Notes under the pieces: generated by a model
Told to the model about the DNA's origin: nothing
What the model saw: the letters and a program-made list of their open reading frames with translations, nothing else
Databases searched by the model: none
Shown: piece after piece, positions 1 through 7,700 of the stretch
Layout of the letters: every line of letters begins with the position of its first letter
How positions within the stretch are numbered: the stretch's first letter is position 1
Position numbers and translations under genes: made by a program
Assembly (NCBI RefSeq): GCF_005280195.1
Contig: NZ_SZPR01000015.1
Span: 140,700 to 204,699, forward strand
Direction of reading: 5' to 3'
DNA length: 64,000 nt
Source of the DNA: Streptomyces galbus
GTDB taxonomy: Bacteria; Actinomycetota; Actinomycetes; Streptomycetales; Streptomycetaceae

Positions 1-353
1 CATAGGAACAAGGGTTTCCCCGTACGGGGCGGACCGCACCCCGGGACGTGCCCCGATCGCCGGGAACCCGATCACCGGGAGGGCGTGCCGGGCCGACCGC
101 TCGGCGCGCTTGTGCGCCCGCACAAGGCCCCGTACGTCCCCGTTGTGCGCCCGCATCCCGCCCGCGCGGGCCGCTGGACGGCACGACCGGCCGCTGATGC
201 CATGATCGGCATGTCTCCCGCCACTTCCGCATCGGTACGCCCGCTCGTCCCCGCGCGTCCCGCGGTCCGGCGCCCCACGGCGTCCTCCGACGCGCCCCCG
301 ACCGGCGCCGCGGCAGGGCGGGGCCCGGCGGCGGGCGGCACGAGGAGACGGCC
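1..353. other. Intergenic region upstream of the symporter
   Basis: I see no convincing gene here. A frame open from 85 to 357 on the + strand encodes an Ala/Pro/Arg-rich string with no recognisable domain and is probably a GC artefact. A short inverted repeat (CTTGTGCG, 2-nt gap, CGCACAAG) lies at 109-126. A ribosome site GAGGAG at 342-347 serves the GTG at 354. Confidence 0.5.
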
Positions 354-1928
354 GTGAGTTCCGGTGACGGCCAGTCGCTGGCCCTGATGGTCTTCCTCGC
401 CTTCGTCACCGTCTCCCTGCTGCTGTGCGGGTTGGCCGCGGCTGACCTGGACGACCCGGAGCACTTCTACGCGGGCGGCAGCGCGGCCTTCGGGCCGGTC
501 GCCGCCGGCCTCGCCGTCTGCGGCGACTACGTGTCGGCGGCGACGCTGCTCAGCACCACGGGCGCGGTCGCGCTGGACGGCACGGACGGCATCCTGTTCG
601 CCTGCGCCACGGTCGGCTCGCTGTACCTGGTGATGCGCGTCGTCGGCGAACGCCTGCGCGGCGAAGGCGTGTTCACGCTCGGGGACTTCGTCGGCCGCCG
701 GCTCGGCGACCTGCGCGCGGGGCGGGCGCTGGCCGTCGCCACCCTCGCCGTGCTGGCACCGCTGCTGCTGGTCCAGTTGTCGACGGCGGGACACATCATG
801 GTGGCGATGCTGGGGCTGCCTGAGGGCGCGCGCACCGGGTGCACCGTCGCCAGCGGGCTGCTGATGGTCTGTTACGCCGCGCTGGGCGGGATGCGCGGAA
901 CCGGGTACGTGCAGATCCTCAAGGTCGGGGTGGTCCTGGCCGCGCTGTTGCTCGTCGCGGGGCTGGTCCTGGCCCGGCACGGGTGGTCGCCCACCGCGCT
1001 CTTCGACGCGGCGCGGGACCGCTCGGGCGCGGGCGGCGACTACGCCCTGCCCGGGCTGCACTTCGGGCACTCCGCCGTCGGGACGCTCGACCTGCTCAGC
1101 TTCTGCGTCACCCTGCTGCTCGGCGCGGCCTGTCTGCCCCACCTGACCATGCGGCTCCATCCGCTGCGGGACGCGCGCACGGCCCGCAGGGCGGCGGGGT
1201 GGGCGGTGGGCCCGATCGCGCTGGTGTGCCTCGCCGTCGTGGTGGCCGGCCTGGGGGCCGGTGCGCTGGTCGGCCGGGAGGCGGTACGGGCGGCCGATCC
1301 CTCCGGGTCGACGGCGCTGCTGATGGTGACGAGCGCGCTCGATCCCGGAACCGGGGGGCCGCGGCACAGCATGCTGTTCTCGCTCGTCGCCTGCGCCGTG
1401 TTCGCCACGACCCTCGCGGCCGTCGCCGGCATCACCCTGGCGGCCGCGTCGAGCCTGGTGCGCGACTGCGCCCGGCCGTCCGGCGACACGGCCTCCGTGC
1501 GGTCGCGGGCCGCCGAGATCCGCCGGGCCCGTGCGGGCGTCCTCCTCGTCGGCGCGACCGCGGTCCTGCTGGCGGTGCTGCTCGAGGACCGCGGCCGGCT
1601 GACCCTGATCTCGACGTCCCTCGCGGTCGCCGCGTCGGTCCTCGCGCCGATCCTGCTGTACGCGCTCTTCCTGCCCGGCTTCGACGCCACCGGCGCCCGC
1701 TGGACGGTACGCGGCACGCTCCCGCTCATCGTCGTGCTGATGGCGGCCTCACCGGCGGTCTCGGGCACCCCGATCTCCCTGTTCCCGGAGCACGACTTCC
1801 ACTGGTTCCCCCTCCAGACGCCCGGCCTCCTCACGATCCCGGCGGGCTTCCTCCTCGGCCTCGTGGGGCGGACACGGGACAGGGAACGGGGGGTGACGTG
1901 GACGGCGGAGGAGACGTCCGTGCGCTGA
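354..1928 (+). CDS. Sodium/solute symporter (SSS family, acetate/monocarboxylate permease-like)
   Basis: A 524-residue integral membrane protein with about 13 hydrophobic segments. The early FYAGGSAAFGPVAAGLAVCGDYVSA-type segment (about residues 37-61) and the GGMRGTGYVQILKVG stretch (about residues 178-192) are typical of the SSS family, especially ActP-like carboxylate:Na+ symporters. It would import a small organic acid with sodium. The GTG start at 354 is chosen for its GAGGAG ribosome site. ActP genes often follow a small DUF485 gene; none is seen upstream. A strong hairpin lies downstream at 2044-2078. Family is secure; substrate is not. Confidence 0.85.
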   Translation: MSSGDGQSLALMVFLAFVTVSLLLCGLAAADLDDPEHFYAGGSAAFGPVAAGLAVCGDYVSAATLLSTTGAVALDGTDGILFACATVGSLYLVMRVVGERLRGEGVFTLGDFVGRRLGDLRAGRALAVATLAVLAPLLLVQLSTAGHIMVAMLGLPEGARTGCTVASGLLMVCYAALGGMRGTGYVQILKVGVVLAALLLVAGLVLARHGWSPTALFDAARDRSGAGGDYALPGLHFGHSAVGTLDLLSFCVTLLLGAACLPHLTMRLHPLRDARTARRAAGWAVGPIALVCLAVVVAGLGAGALVGREAVRAADPSGSTALLMVTSALDPGTGGPRHSMLFSLVACAVFATTLAAVAGITLAAASSLVRDCARPSGDTASVRSRAAEIRRARAGVLLVGATAVLLAVLLEDRGRLTLISTSLAVAASVLAPILLYALFLPGFDATGARWTVRGTLPLIVVLMAASPAVSGTPISLFPEHDFHWFPLQTPGLLTIPAGFLLGLVGRTRDRERGVTWTAEETSVR

Positions 1929-2043
1929 CGGTCGCACGACGGCCGATGGCGGGCGGGGTGGTACCCCGCTCGTCGCGCCGGCCCGAGCGGATGGGTCGTC
2001 ATGATCCGTTTCGGGATCACCCGCCGACGCTGCCCCGGGCCTG

Positions 2044-2078
2044 CGAGGGGCCGCCGTCGTGGTGACGGCGGCCCCTCG
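2044..2078. terminator. Bidirectional hairpin terminator
   Basis: Perfect 15-bp arms (2044-2058 and 2064-2078) around a 5-nt loop, placed between the convergent symporter and MFS genes. There is no U-tract, as is usual in Streptomyces. Confidence 0.8.
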
Positions 2079-2122
2079 GGGACGGTCGCGTCGCGACGAG
2101 CGGAACGCCCGGCGACGGTGGC

Positions 2123-3628
2123 TCACATGTGGACGACCGGTGCCGCGTCCGCGTTCTGCTGGGGCACCCCGCGCCGGTAGAGCAGGAAGGCGATGACCGT
2201 GCCCGCGCCGAAGAGGACCGCGGACCACCAGAAGGCGGTCGTGTAGCTCTCGATCGTCGCCTGCGCCTGCACCTGCCTGCTCGCCGGGTTGTGGCCCGCC
2301 AGGTAGTCGGTGGCGGCGCTCGCGGCGAGCGTGTTCAGCAGGGCCGTGCCGATCGAGCCGCCCACCTGCTGCATGGCGTTGACGGTGGCGGAGGCGACGC
2401 CCGCGTCCTCGGCCGCGACCCCGCCGGTGGCCAGCTGCATGGCGGGCGGCATGACCAGGCCGAGGCCCACACCGATCACGATCACCTGGAGCAGCACCGC
2501 GCTCGGGTAGGAGGAGCCGAGGTCGATGCCGGTCAGCCAGGCCATGCCGGCCGTGGCGATCGCGAAGCCCAGCGGGATGACCGCCTTCGGGCCGATCCGG
2601 GGCATCAGGACGGTGGTGCCGACCTGGGCGGCCACCATCAGCGCACCGACCATGGGCAGGAAGGCGACACCGGTCCTCGTCGGGCTGAAGCCGAGGTTGA
2701 GCTGGAGGTAGTAGGTCAGGAAGAGGAACACGCCGAACATGCCGGCGCCGGTCAGGAGCACCGCGATGAACGAGGCGCCGCGGTCGCGGTCGAGCAGGAT
2801 GCGCAGCGGCAGCAGCGGGTGCGCGGCCCGGGTCTGCCACCAGGAGAAGGCCGCCAGCAGCAGGCCGCCCGCGATCAGGAAGCCCCAGGTCAGCGGCGAG
2901 CCCCAGTCGTGGGTCTCGGCGTTGGAGAAGCCGTACACCACGGAGAACAGACCCGCGGCGACCAGGACCGTGCCCGGCACGTCCAGTTTGGCGTCCGCCG
3001 CGTCCCGGTGGCTGCCCAGCAGCACCCAGCCGCCGACGAAGGCGACCACGGCGATGACCACGTTGACGTACAGGGTCCAGCGCCAGTCCAACGCGTCGGT
3101 CAGCACGCCGCCGAGCAGCAGGCCGACCGCGCCGCCGGCGCCGGCGATGGCGCCGTACACGCTGAACGCGCGGGCCCGCTCCCGGGCGTCGGTGAAGGTG
3201 GTGTTGAGCAGCGACAGCGCGGCCGGCGCCAGCAGCGCACCGAAGGCGCCCTGGAGCGCGCGGGCGACGACCAGCATGGTGAAGCCGTTCGCGGCACCGC
3301 CGAGCGCGGAGGCCGCGGCGAAGCCGACGATGCCGACGAGGAAGGCGGGCTTGCGGCCGAACAGGTCGGCGATGCGTCCGCCGAGGAGCAGCAGCGAGGC
3401 GAACGCCAGCGCGTAGGCGGTCACGATCCACTGCCGGTTGCCGTCGGAGAAGCCGAGGTCGGCCTGGGCGGACGGCAGGGCGATGTTCACGATGGTGGCG
3501 TCGAGGACCACCATCAGTTGGGCGACGGCGATGACCGCGAGGATCCACCACCGGTGGCTCGGCGCCTCGGCGGGAGCCGTTGCGAGGGCCCCCGTACGGG
3601 TGCTGTCGCCGACAGTCTTCTGGGGCAT
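2123..3628 (-). CDS. MFS drug-efflux transporter, DHA2 (EmrB/QacA) family
   Basis: A 501-residue protein with about 14 membrane segments. It has the DHA2 N-terminal signature (LDATIVNIALPS), motif A (GGRIADLFGRKP) and the antiporter motif C region (GAGGAVGLLLGG). By family it exports drugs or other toxic compounds using the proton gradient. The ATG at 3628 is chosen because CCGGAGT lies 8-9 nt upstream; the longer in-frame start at 3682 lies inside the promoter palindromes. No regulator gene is adjacent, so the repressor that reads the palindromes at 3664-3722 must be encoded elsewhere. It converges with the symporter. Confidence 0.9.
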   Translation of the reverse strand: MPQKTVGDSTRTGALATAPAEAPSHRWWILAVIAVAQLMVVLDATIVNIALPSAQADLGFSDGNRQWIVTAYALAFASLLLLGGRIADLFGRKPAFLVGIVGFAAASALGGAANGFTMLVVARALQGAFGALLAPAALSLLNTTFTDARERARAFSVYGAIAGAGGAVGLLLGGVLTDALDWRWTLYVNVVIAVVAFVGGWVLLGSHRDAADAKLDVPGTVLVAAGLFSVVYGFSNAETHDWGSPLTWGFLIAGGLLLAAFSWWQTRAAHPLLPLRILLDRDRGASFIAVLLTGAGMFGVFLFLTYYLQLNLGFSPTRTGVAFLPMVGALMVAAQVGTTVLMPRIGPKAVIPLGFAIATAGMAWLTGIDLGSSYPSAVLLQVIVIGVGLGLVMPPAMQLATGGVAAEDAGVASATVNAMQQVGGSIGTALLNTLAASAATDYLAGHNPASRQVQAQATIESYTTAFWWSAVLFGAGTVIAFLLYRRGVPQQNADAAPVVHM

Positions 3629-3663
3629 GGGAAACCACTCCGGGAAGCTCACGTGGACCGTAA

Positions 3664-3722
3664 ACGAAACCGTTTCGTACACATCGAGGCTAGAACAGTT
3701 CTAGCGAAACGGCAACGTTTCG
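3664..3722 (-). promoter_or_regulatory. Promoter of the MFS gene covered by three inverted repeats
   Basis: Reading leftwards there is a -35 TTGCCG (3710-3715), a 17-bp spacer and a -10 TAGCCT (3687-3692). Three inverted repeats overlie it: ACGAAAC-C-GTTTCGT (3664-3678), CTAGAAC-A-GTTCTAG (3690-3704, inside the spacer) and CGAAACG-N4-CGTTTCG (3705-3722, over the -35). The two CGAAAC-type repeats are related and flank the different CTAGAAC repeat. Likely operators for one or two TetR/MarR-type repressors (inference). Confidence 0.65.
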
Positions 3723-3811
3723 TTTGGGGAGCTGGGGGTGACGGGCGCCACATCGGCGGACGCGAGGGTGTGCTGGGTGTGAAGAGGGCGGGCCGGGCCG
3801 CGCCCGGCGGG

Positions 3812-4576
3812 TCAGGGGCGGAGCAGGGCTGACCGTGCGGCGAACGCGTCGAGGAGTGCGAAGGTGTGCTCCGGCTGTTCGAGGTGCGGCAAGTGGCCTG
3901 CCTCGGCGACGACTTCGAACCGGGCCTGCGGGAACGAGGCGGCGTACGCCCTGCCGTAGGCCGGCGTCACGATGCGGTCGCTCTCTCCCCACAGGACGAG
4001 GGTGGGGACGGTCACGGCCGCGAGGCGGGCCCGGAGTGTGGGGTCGCTCATGGCGGGGCCGCCGGAGTAGAGGCGCAGGCTCGCCATGTTGCCCTGGATG
4101 ACGGTGCGTTGTTCGGCCGGCACGGTCGCCGGGTCCCGGTAGAAGCGCTCCGGGTCGTGGTAGGCGTGCTCGGCCACCCCTCGCGCGTCCAGGGCGAAGA
4201 AGTCCTGGACCGGTGCGTCGTCGACCTCGATGCCGACGGCGTCGACCAGGACCGTCCCGCTGATGCGGCTCTCGGTGTCCGCGGCCGACATCTCGGCGGC
4301 GATCCATCCGCCGAGCGAGGAGCCGATGACCAGGACGTCGGACAGGTCTCGCTCGCGCAGGAGGTCGAGGTAGGCGGTCGCCAGGTCGGCGACGCGGAGG
4401 AAGTGGTCGGGCCGGGGTGTGCCGTTCCAGCCCGGGTGGGTGGGGAGCAGTACGGGCGCGGTGGCCGCGAGGTGCTCCGCGATGGGGGTGACCGTGGCGG
4501 GGCCGCCCCCGCCGTGCAGGACCAGGACGGGGCGGCCGGCGGCGGGGCCGTAGGAGGTGAGCGTCAGGTGAGTCAT
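3812..4576 (-). CDS. Alpha/beta hydrolase
   Basis: A 254-residue alpha/beta-hydrolase fold protein with the oxyanion strand LVLHGGGG (about residues 18-25), the nucleophile elbow GSSLG (Ser87), a C-terminal acid in LWGESDR and the catalytic His in EAGHLPH. No signal peptide is seen, so it is probably cytoplasmic. Substrate cannot be read from sequence. It diverges from a MarR regulator with only 63 bp between start codons, and its promoter contains an AT-rich operator, so it is very likely the target of that regulator. Confidence 0.85.
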   Translation of the reverse strand: MTHLTLTSYGPAAGRPVLVLHGGGGPATVTPIAEHLAATAPVLLPTHPGWNGTPRPDHFLRVADLATAYLDLLRERDLSDVLVIGSSLGGWIAAEMSAADTESRISGTVLVDAVGIEVDDAPVQDFFALDARGVAEHAYHDPERFYRDPATVPAEQRTVIQGNMASLRLYSGGPAMSDPTLRARLAAVTVPTLVLWGESDRIVTPAYGRAYAASFPQARFEVVAEAGHLPHLEQPEHTFALLDAFAARSALLRP

Positions 4577-4583
4577 GCCGTCG

Positions 4584-4618
4584 ACAGTAACTAAACTTAT
4601 TTAATTAAGCAAGCTTAG
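4584..4618 (-). promoter_or_regulatory. Hydrolase promoter with MarR-type operator
   Basis: For the leftward hydrolase gene a -35 TTGCTT (4607-4612), 17-bp spacer and -10 TACTGT (4584-4589) can be read. A near-perfect inverted repeat, CTAAACTT (4591-4598) and AAGCTTAG (4611-4618), overlaps it. The block is strikingly AT-rich for this chromosome. Assignment to the MarR protein at 4640 is inference from position. Confidence 0.55.
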
Positions 4619-4639
4619 TATAGGTGTTAGCCTGACCCC

Positions 4640-5095
4640 ATGGCCGTTGAACTGCAGATCCTCGGACGGGCCGTGAAGGCTGTCCAGTACCGCCAGCACC
4701 GGGCGCTGGACAGCCGCCTCGCGTCCGTCGGCAGCACGCTCGCGCAGTGGGACGCGTTGCGCGCGATCAGCCGGGCGCCGGGTGCCAGTGCGCGGGAGCT
4801 GGCCGCAGCCACGTTCCAGAGCGAACAGGCCTTCGGCACGCTCGCCGGACGACTGGTGGCCCAAGGGCTCGTGGACCGCCGCCCCGGACACGGTCGCCGC
4901 ATCGAACACCACCTCACCCCCGAAGGGGAACGGCGCCTCGAGGCCGGTCACGCGGTCGCGGACGCGGTGCTCGCGGAGTGCTTCGAAGCGCTGACGCCGG
5001 CTGAGCGGGAGGCACTGCTGGGGCTGCTGCACAAGATTGCGGACAGCGCGCCGCAGGGAGTCGAGAACTCGCCGGTGCGGACGCCGGGGAGCTGA
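4640..5095 (+). CDS. MarR-family transcriptional regulator
   Basis: A 151-residue winged-helix protein. The recognition region (ASARELAAATFQSEQAFGTLAGRL, about residues 49-72) and the wing (LVDRRPGHGRRIEHHLTPEGE) match the MarR family. It probably represses itself and the divergent hydrolase through the operator between them; small phenolic or oxidant ligands are usual for the family but nothing here identifies one. The start is the first ATG after the operator. Confidence 0.85.
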   Translation: MAVELQILGRAVKAVQYRQHRALDSRLASVGSTLAQWDALRAISRAPGASARELAAATFQSEQAFGTLAGRLVAQGLVDRRPGHGRRIEHHLTPEGERRLEAGHAVADAVLAECFEALTPAEREALLGLLHKIADSAPQGVENSPVRTPGS

Positions 5096-5272
5096 CTGCC
5101 GGAGCTCCGGGCCGAGCGGAGGCCCCCCACCCGTCGGACCTCGCTGCCGCAGCGAGTGCGCCCACCGCGGGTAGGGGAGGGGTAGCCGTCGCCGCCCCCT
5201 GCTCAGGCGTCGGATACGGCGCTGGGGAACTGGTCCAGTGGGAGAGAAAGCCGCGACCGACAGGAGGACCGC

Positions 5273-5398
5273 ATGTCATACGGCCAGTTCCTCGCCAAGG
5301 GGGCCGGGGAGGGCACTCCGCCCTTCTGGATCATCGCCATCGCCCTGGTGGTGATCGTCGGGACAGCGTTCCTGGTGAGCAAGGCGCGTAAGAGGTAA
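5273..5398 (+). CDS. Small single-pass membrane protein (41 aa)
   Basis: A 41-codon frame beginning MSYGQFLAKGAGEG, followed by one hydrophobic helix (about residues 17-35) and a basic tail ending KARKR. An excellent ribosome site AGGAGG lies at 5262-5267, 5 nt before the ATG. The design (short N-terminus, one helix, positive end) suggests an N-out or membrane-anchored microprotein. No family is recognised. It sits just upstream of the IS5 insertion. Confidence 0.65.
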   Translation: MSYGQFLAKGAGEGTPPFWIIAIALVVIVGTAFLVSKARKR

Positions 5399-5521
5399 CT
5401 CCACTCACCAGACATGTAGGACGCGCGGGCGGGTGGCCTCCGAAGGTGCCTATGGCCGCCCAGTGGTCGCCAAGGTCGCACGGAGCCGGCCCGTCTGGTC
5501 ATTCACCCAGCTCACCGCTTA

Positions 5522-5537
5522 GACGTCGTTTCTTATG
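5522..5537 (+). repeat. Left terminal inverted repeat of the IS5 element
   Basis: Sequence GACGTCGTTTCTTATG, the exact reverse complement of 7050-7065. It is preceded by TTA (5519-5521), matching the TTA after the right end. Confidence 0.85.
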
Positions 5538-5561
5538 ACGTGATCGTCCGTTGAGCCGTGC

Positions 5562-6370
5562 ATGACGGATCTCGTTGAGCGGCTGGTGCCGGACGAGTTG
5601 TGGGTGCTGTTCAGGCGGGTGGTGCCGCCGACTGAGGTGAAGCGTCCGCAGGGTGGGGGACGGCGTCGGGCAGGTGACCGCGAGGTCCTTGCCGCGATCA
5701 TCTTCGTGGCGACGTCAGGCTGCACCTGGCGGCAGCTGCCCCCGGTGTTCGGCCCCCCCTGGCCCACGGTCTACCGCCGGTTCGCCCAGTGGAGCCGGGA
5801 CCGGGTCTGGGCTCGGCTCTACCGGGTGATTTTCGACGAGCTCGGAGCGCGAGGCGAGCTGGACTGGTCGCGGTGCGCGATCGACTCGGTCAGCGTCAGG
5901 GCGGCAAAAGGGGGCCATTGACGGGACCGAATCCGACCGATCGCGGCAAGCTGGGATCGAAGATCCACCTGGTCACCGACAGGAACGGGCTGCCGCTGTC
6001 GCTGGGCATCTCCGGCGCGAACATGCCCGACAGCCAGGGCCTGCAACCGCTCGTGCGCGGCATCCCGCCCATCCGTTCCCGCCGCGGCCCGCGCCGCCGG
6101 CGGCCGGCGAAACTGCACGCAGACAAGGGATACGACTACGACCACCTGCGCCGCTGGCTCCATTCGCGGGGCATCCGCCACCGCATCGCCCGTAAGGGTG
6201 TCGAGTCCTCGCAGCGACTGGGCCGCCACCGCTGGGTAGTCGAGAGAACCGTGTCCTGGCTGGCCGGCTGCCGACGCCTCCACCGACGCTACGAGCGCAA
6301 GGCCGAGCACTTCCTCGCCTTCGTCGGCATAGCCGCAGCCCTCATCGGCTACCGCCGACTGATCCGGTGA
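5562..6370 (+). CDS. IS5-family DDE transposase, expressed by -1 frameshift
   Basis: The first frame (5562-5921, 119 aa) carries the N-terminal IS5 region with SGCTWRQLP and the first catalytic Asp (Asp108, in AIDSVSVRA). It stops at 5919-5921. The second frame, ending at 6370, holds TGPNPTDRGKLGSK, LHADKGYDY (second Asp) and HRWVVERTVSWL (Glu). A slippery run AAAAGGGGG at 5906-5914 lies just before the first stop; slipping back one base joins the frames into a 269-residue product of normal IS5 length. Programmed frameshifting is known for such elements, so I regard this as functional rather than broken. Confidence 0.85.
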
Positions 6371-6457
6371 GCCAGTCGGTCGAGAGCAACAGCCGGCCAG
6401 CGCCGGTGGTGTCAGTGGCAGCTCGTAGGGTGCGCTGGTATTCGACGAGGAGGTTCC

Positions 6458-7054
6458 ATGGGCTTTTCCGGTCATCTGGTCTTTGCGCGCAGCAAGCGCC
6501 CACTGCTGGAAGCACCCATCTTCGGCAGCACGGGTCCAGGGCTGAGGGACGACGTGCATGAGTGCCAGCCGCGACTGGGCGGCTGGCAGACTCTGCAGTT
6601 GGAGCAAGGCGTCTGGGAGGACGGGTACCTGTTCGCCTTGGTCGAATGGACCGGTGCCCCGGCCTGCGTCGCCGATGTCTCCGACAGCAGCGTCGCCCTT
6701 CTGACCGGTCTGGACACCGGCGGGCACCGCTGGCAGGCATGGCTCAACCTGGACAACGCCGCAGCTCTCCTCGTCGAGGAACCCGAAGACGTGGACGACC
6801 TGAGCCTATGGATAGCCACTCCGGAGTTCGAAGAAGCCATCGGACATAAGCGTTCAGAGCTCGATGCAGAGGTGCCGACCGACGCCGAAGGCGCTCGCAT
6901 CTGGGCTTCAGCAGCTGGTGTCCAGGTCACGGCACAGCAGTCTCGGATCGAGGAACTGCTGCGCGCACAGGAGACCTTCGTGGAGGAGCTGTTCGACGCG
7001 CTGCTGGACGAACTGGGCTTCCCTGAAACTGCCCACTCCGCGCCGCAGCCATAA
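6458..7054 (+). CDS. Passenger protein of the IS5 element, unknown function
   Basis: A 198-residue soluble, acidic protein beginning MGFSGHLVFARSKRPLLEAP, with conserved-looking WQTLQLEQGVWEDGYLF and PACVADVSDSSVALLTG segments and a helical C-terminus. From memory, similar proteins recur as unannotated genes in many streptomycetes; I cannot name a domain. It has a near-ideal ribosome site GAGGAGG (6447-6453) before the ATG. It lies wholly between the transposase and the right terminal repeat, and its TAA stop (7052-7054) is part of that repeat, so it moves with the element. An immunity or cargo role is only speculation. Confidence 0.75.
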   Translation: MGFSGHLVFARSKRPLLEAPIFGSTGPGLRDDVHECQPRLGGWQTLQLEQGVWEDGYLFALVEWTGAPACVADVSDSSVALLTGLDTGGHRWQAWLNLDNAAALLVEEPEDVDDLSLWIATPEFEEAIGHKRSELDAEVPTDAEGARIWASAAGVQVTAQQSRIEELLRAQETFVEELFDALLDELGFPETAHSAPQP

Positions 7055-7065
7055 GAAACGACGTC
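7050..7065 (-). repeat. Right terminal inverted repeat of the IS5 element
   Basis: Reverse complement of 5522-5537 over all 16 bases; followed by TTA (7066-7068), the copied target site. It supplies the TAA stop codon of the passenger gene. Confidence 0.85.
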
Positions 7066-7066
7066 T

Positions 7067-7465
7067 TAAGCCCGGTCCGGCGGGACCACCAGTCACACGT
7101 ACGTCGGCGTCGACAACACCCAGCGCCCGACCCGCGACGCGACCACGTTCACCAACGCCACCGTCGGCCTCACGGGCCAGAGCGCGTCCGGGAGGGCGAC
7201 CGTTTCGCCCGTGAACCCTCGGGCACGCTGGTGGGCATGAGGACCGGGGGCAGCGGCCAGTACTTCGGAGCCGGACGCGCTGAAAGCGTTGCCGTGGGCG
7301 CCGTGGGCGACTACGTCGATGAGGAACAGGAGGCGCTTTGAGCTGGGTCGGGGACGCCCAAGATGTAAGAGATCCCATCATGGCCCGTCTGCAGGTTCTT
7401 TGATCTGACGCGCTCCCCGTGCAACCGCACCCGCGCGGGGATCGCCGCAGTGCTGGAGGTAGGGA
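7067..7465. other. Gene-poor flank right of the IS element
   Basis: No complete gene is seen in these 399 bases. A frame with coding-like codon use (7082-7240, GTTSHTYVGVDNTQR and onward to a TGA) lacks a start next to the IS, and could be the 3' remnant of a gene interrupted or cut away at the insertion. I could not find its other half left of 5519, so this is tentative. Confidence 0.3.
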
Positions 7466-7594
7466 ATGGGAAGTGCGGCCAAGGTCCTTCTTGTAGTGGT
7501 CGCAGTGGGTCTGGTCATTCTGGCTGGCTGGGTACAGTCGTCCAGTTTTCGGGACTTCCTGCGCAGGCGACGCCAGCGCAGGAGTTGCGGCTGA
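7466..7594 (+). CDS. Small single-pass membrane protein (42 aa)
   Basis: A 42-codon frame starting MGSAAKVLLVVVAVG, with one hydrophobic helix (about residues 6-23) and a very basic C-terminal tail (FRDFLRRRRQRR). A perfect GGAGG ribosome site lies at 7455-7459, 6 nt before the ATG. The helix-plus-polyarginine layout fits a membrane-anchored microprotein with its tail in the cytoplasm. No family is recognised and no partner is adjacent. Confidence 0.55.
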   Translation: MGSAAKVLLVVVAVGLVILAGWVQSSSFRDFLRRRRQRRSCG

Positions 7595-7700
7595 CAGTGG
7601 CATCACCAGCCCCAGCACCGACTGCATATAGGTAGTTCGGCGTTCCGCCACCCTGGCGGGTCAGTTCGGGCTCAGGCGCTGAGCGCGAGAGCGGACCGCG

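Larger units (their letters stand above)
5522..7065 (+). mobile_element. IS5-family insertion sequence carrying a passenger gene
   Basis: Perfect 16-bp terminal inverted repeats (5522-5537, starting GACGTCGTTTCTTATG, and 7050-7065) are flanked by a 3-bp direct repeat TTA (5519-5521 and 7066-7068), fitting the TNA target duplications of some IS5 subgroups. Inside are a transposase needing a -1 frameshift (5562-6370) and an unrelated 198-residue gene (6458-7054) whose stop codon lies in the right repeat. At 1544 bp it is longer than usual for single-transposase relatives because of the passenger. Intact ends and target duplication suggest recent insertion. Confidence 0.85.

Noticed and set aside
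85..357. 90-codon + frame overlapping the symporter start by 4 bp, in the position of a DUF485 gene
   Set aside because: No membrane helices or DUF485 motifs; composition is Pro/Arg/Ala noise, and no ribosome site.
72..1367. 431-codon open frame on the - strand opposite the symporter gene
   Set aside because: Arg/Gln/Gly-rich text without domains, antisense to a clear SSS gene; a GC-driven shadow frame.
2129..3832. 567-codon + frame across the MFS gene
   Set aside because: Antisense, Gly/Arg/Gln-rich, no fold; the - strand MFS is unambiguous.
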